In this document: in pieces, positions 63,691 to 64,000 of the stretch | How the letters are laid out: each line of letters begins with the position of its first letter | Position numbering within the stretch: position 1 is the stretch's first letter | NCBI GenBank assembly: GCA_007258455.2 | Contig: VDFB02018306.1 | Coordinates: 1 to 64,000, forward strand | Length of the DNA: 64,000 bases | DNA from: Sequoia sempervirens | Lineage: Eukaryota; Streptophyta; Pinopsida; Cupressales; Cupressaceae | Direction: 5' to 3' | Translations under genes and position numbers: made by a program | Notes under the pieces: generated by a model | What the model was told of the DNA's origin: nothing | The model's database searches: none | What the model saw: the letters and a program-made list of their open reading frames with translations, nothing else

Positions 63691-64000
63691 TTAATGACTA
63701 GAAGGAGAGGGTACTGCCCCTAACTTTTGCCTAAGAAACTCAAAAATCTCTTTGGGAAGAGGCTTTGTAAATATATTCGCAATCTGTTCTTTAATGACAA
63801 CATATTCCAACTTTACTTGTTGATCTGCTACTTGTTCCCTCAAAAAATGATATTTGATGGGAATGTGTTTAGTCCTTGAGTGCATCACTGGATTCTTGGA
63901 AATATTAATGGCACTTGTATTATCACAAAATATAGATATTGGGTGATCATATTCCACTTTGACATCCTTCAAAGTTTGTCTCATCCAAAGAATTTGGGTA
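63691..64000 (-). pseudogene. Copia #6 RNase H C-terminus, running off the right edge
   Basis: On the minus strand it reads ILWMRQTLKDV, ISIFCDNTSAINISKNPVMH, SRTKHIPIKYHFLREQVADQ, then ANIFTKPLPKEIFEFLRQKL and a stop at 63691. This is the standard C-terminus of Copia pol (RNase H with DNTSAI-ISKNP, RTKHI-I-YHF, FTKPL). The stretch in view is open, so the element may be fairly young. The rest lies beyond base 64000, so activity cannot be judged. Confidence 0.9.

Overview
This window is nuclear DNA of a land plant with a very large, repeat-filled genome. It holds one gene that looks functional, transcribed left to right: a VAMP71-class longin R-SNARE (VAMP711/713-like). Its four coding exons (7435-7645, 21555-21745, 24303-24466, 44497-44587) join in frame to a 218-residue protein, with GT..AG borders at all three introns. 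The introns are about 13.9, 2.6 and 20.0 kb and full of transposon remains. Such introns, together with abundant old Copia copies, fit a gymnosperm, probably a conifer. That assignment is inference; no species marker is visible.

Layout. 1-5078: a large non-autonomous LTR element, its 5' LTR cut by the window edge. 5079-6357: repeat-derived or unrecognised DNA. 6358-6774: a MITE-like element. 6775-7434: the CpG-rich promoter and leader of the SNARE gene. Intron 1 holds a recent 3.43-kb tandem duplication (8570-11994 and 12004-15429) built from a minus-strand Copia remnant and part of a plus-strand Copia LTR. It also holds the rest of the plus-strand Copia (14909-17705), a tRNA-derived SINE (18488-18666), an LTR-like fragment and a pseudogene fragment of a BIG-type ARF-GEF. 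Intron 2 holds a foldback element and a tRNA-like SINE head. Intron 3 holds an LTR-like block, a worn Copia (27346-31162), two LINE fragments, two inverted LTR/primer-binding-site fragments, and a young, full-length but inactivated Copia with 197-bp LTRs (36885-42231).

Downstream of the gene (44588-64000) no host gene is recognisable. This part holds a hairpin-forming palindrome (46148-46248), a diverged tandem repeat, a LINE ORF1 remnant (minus, 48130-49620), a complete non-autonomous LTR element with perfect 5-bp target-site duplications (50254-54588), a minus-strand internally deleted Copia with two full LTRs (57295-61363), and the 3' end of another minus-strand Copia running off the right edge.

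The most informative observations are: the intact SNARE gene across 37 kb of transposon-filled introns; a Copia whose ten premature stops are all TAG, as expected from CAG to TAG decay at methylated CHG sites, and whose three LTR differences all fit methylated-cytosine decay; non-canonical TA...TA LTR ends; a templated-filler junction in the 3.43-kb duplication; and the captured ARF-GEF fragment.
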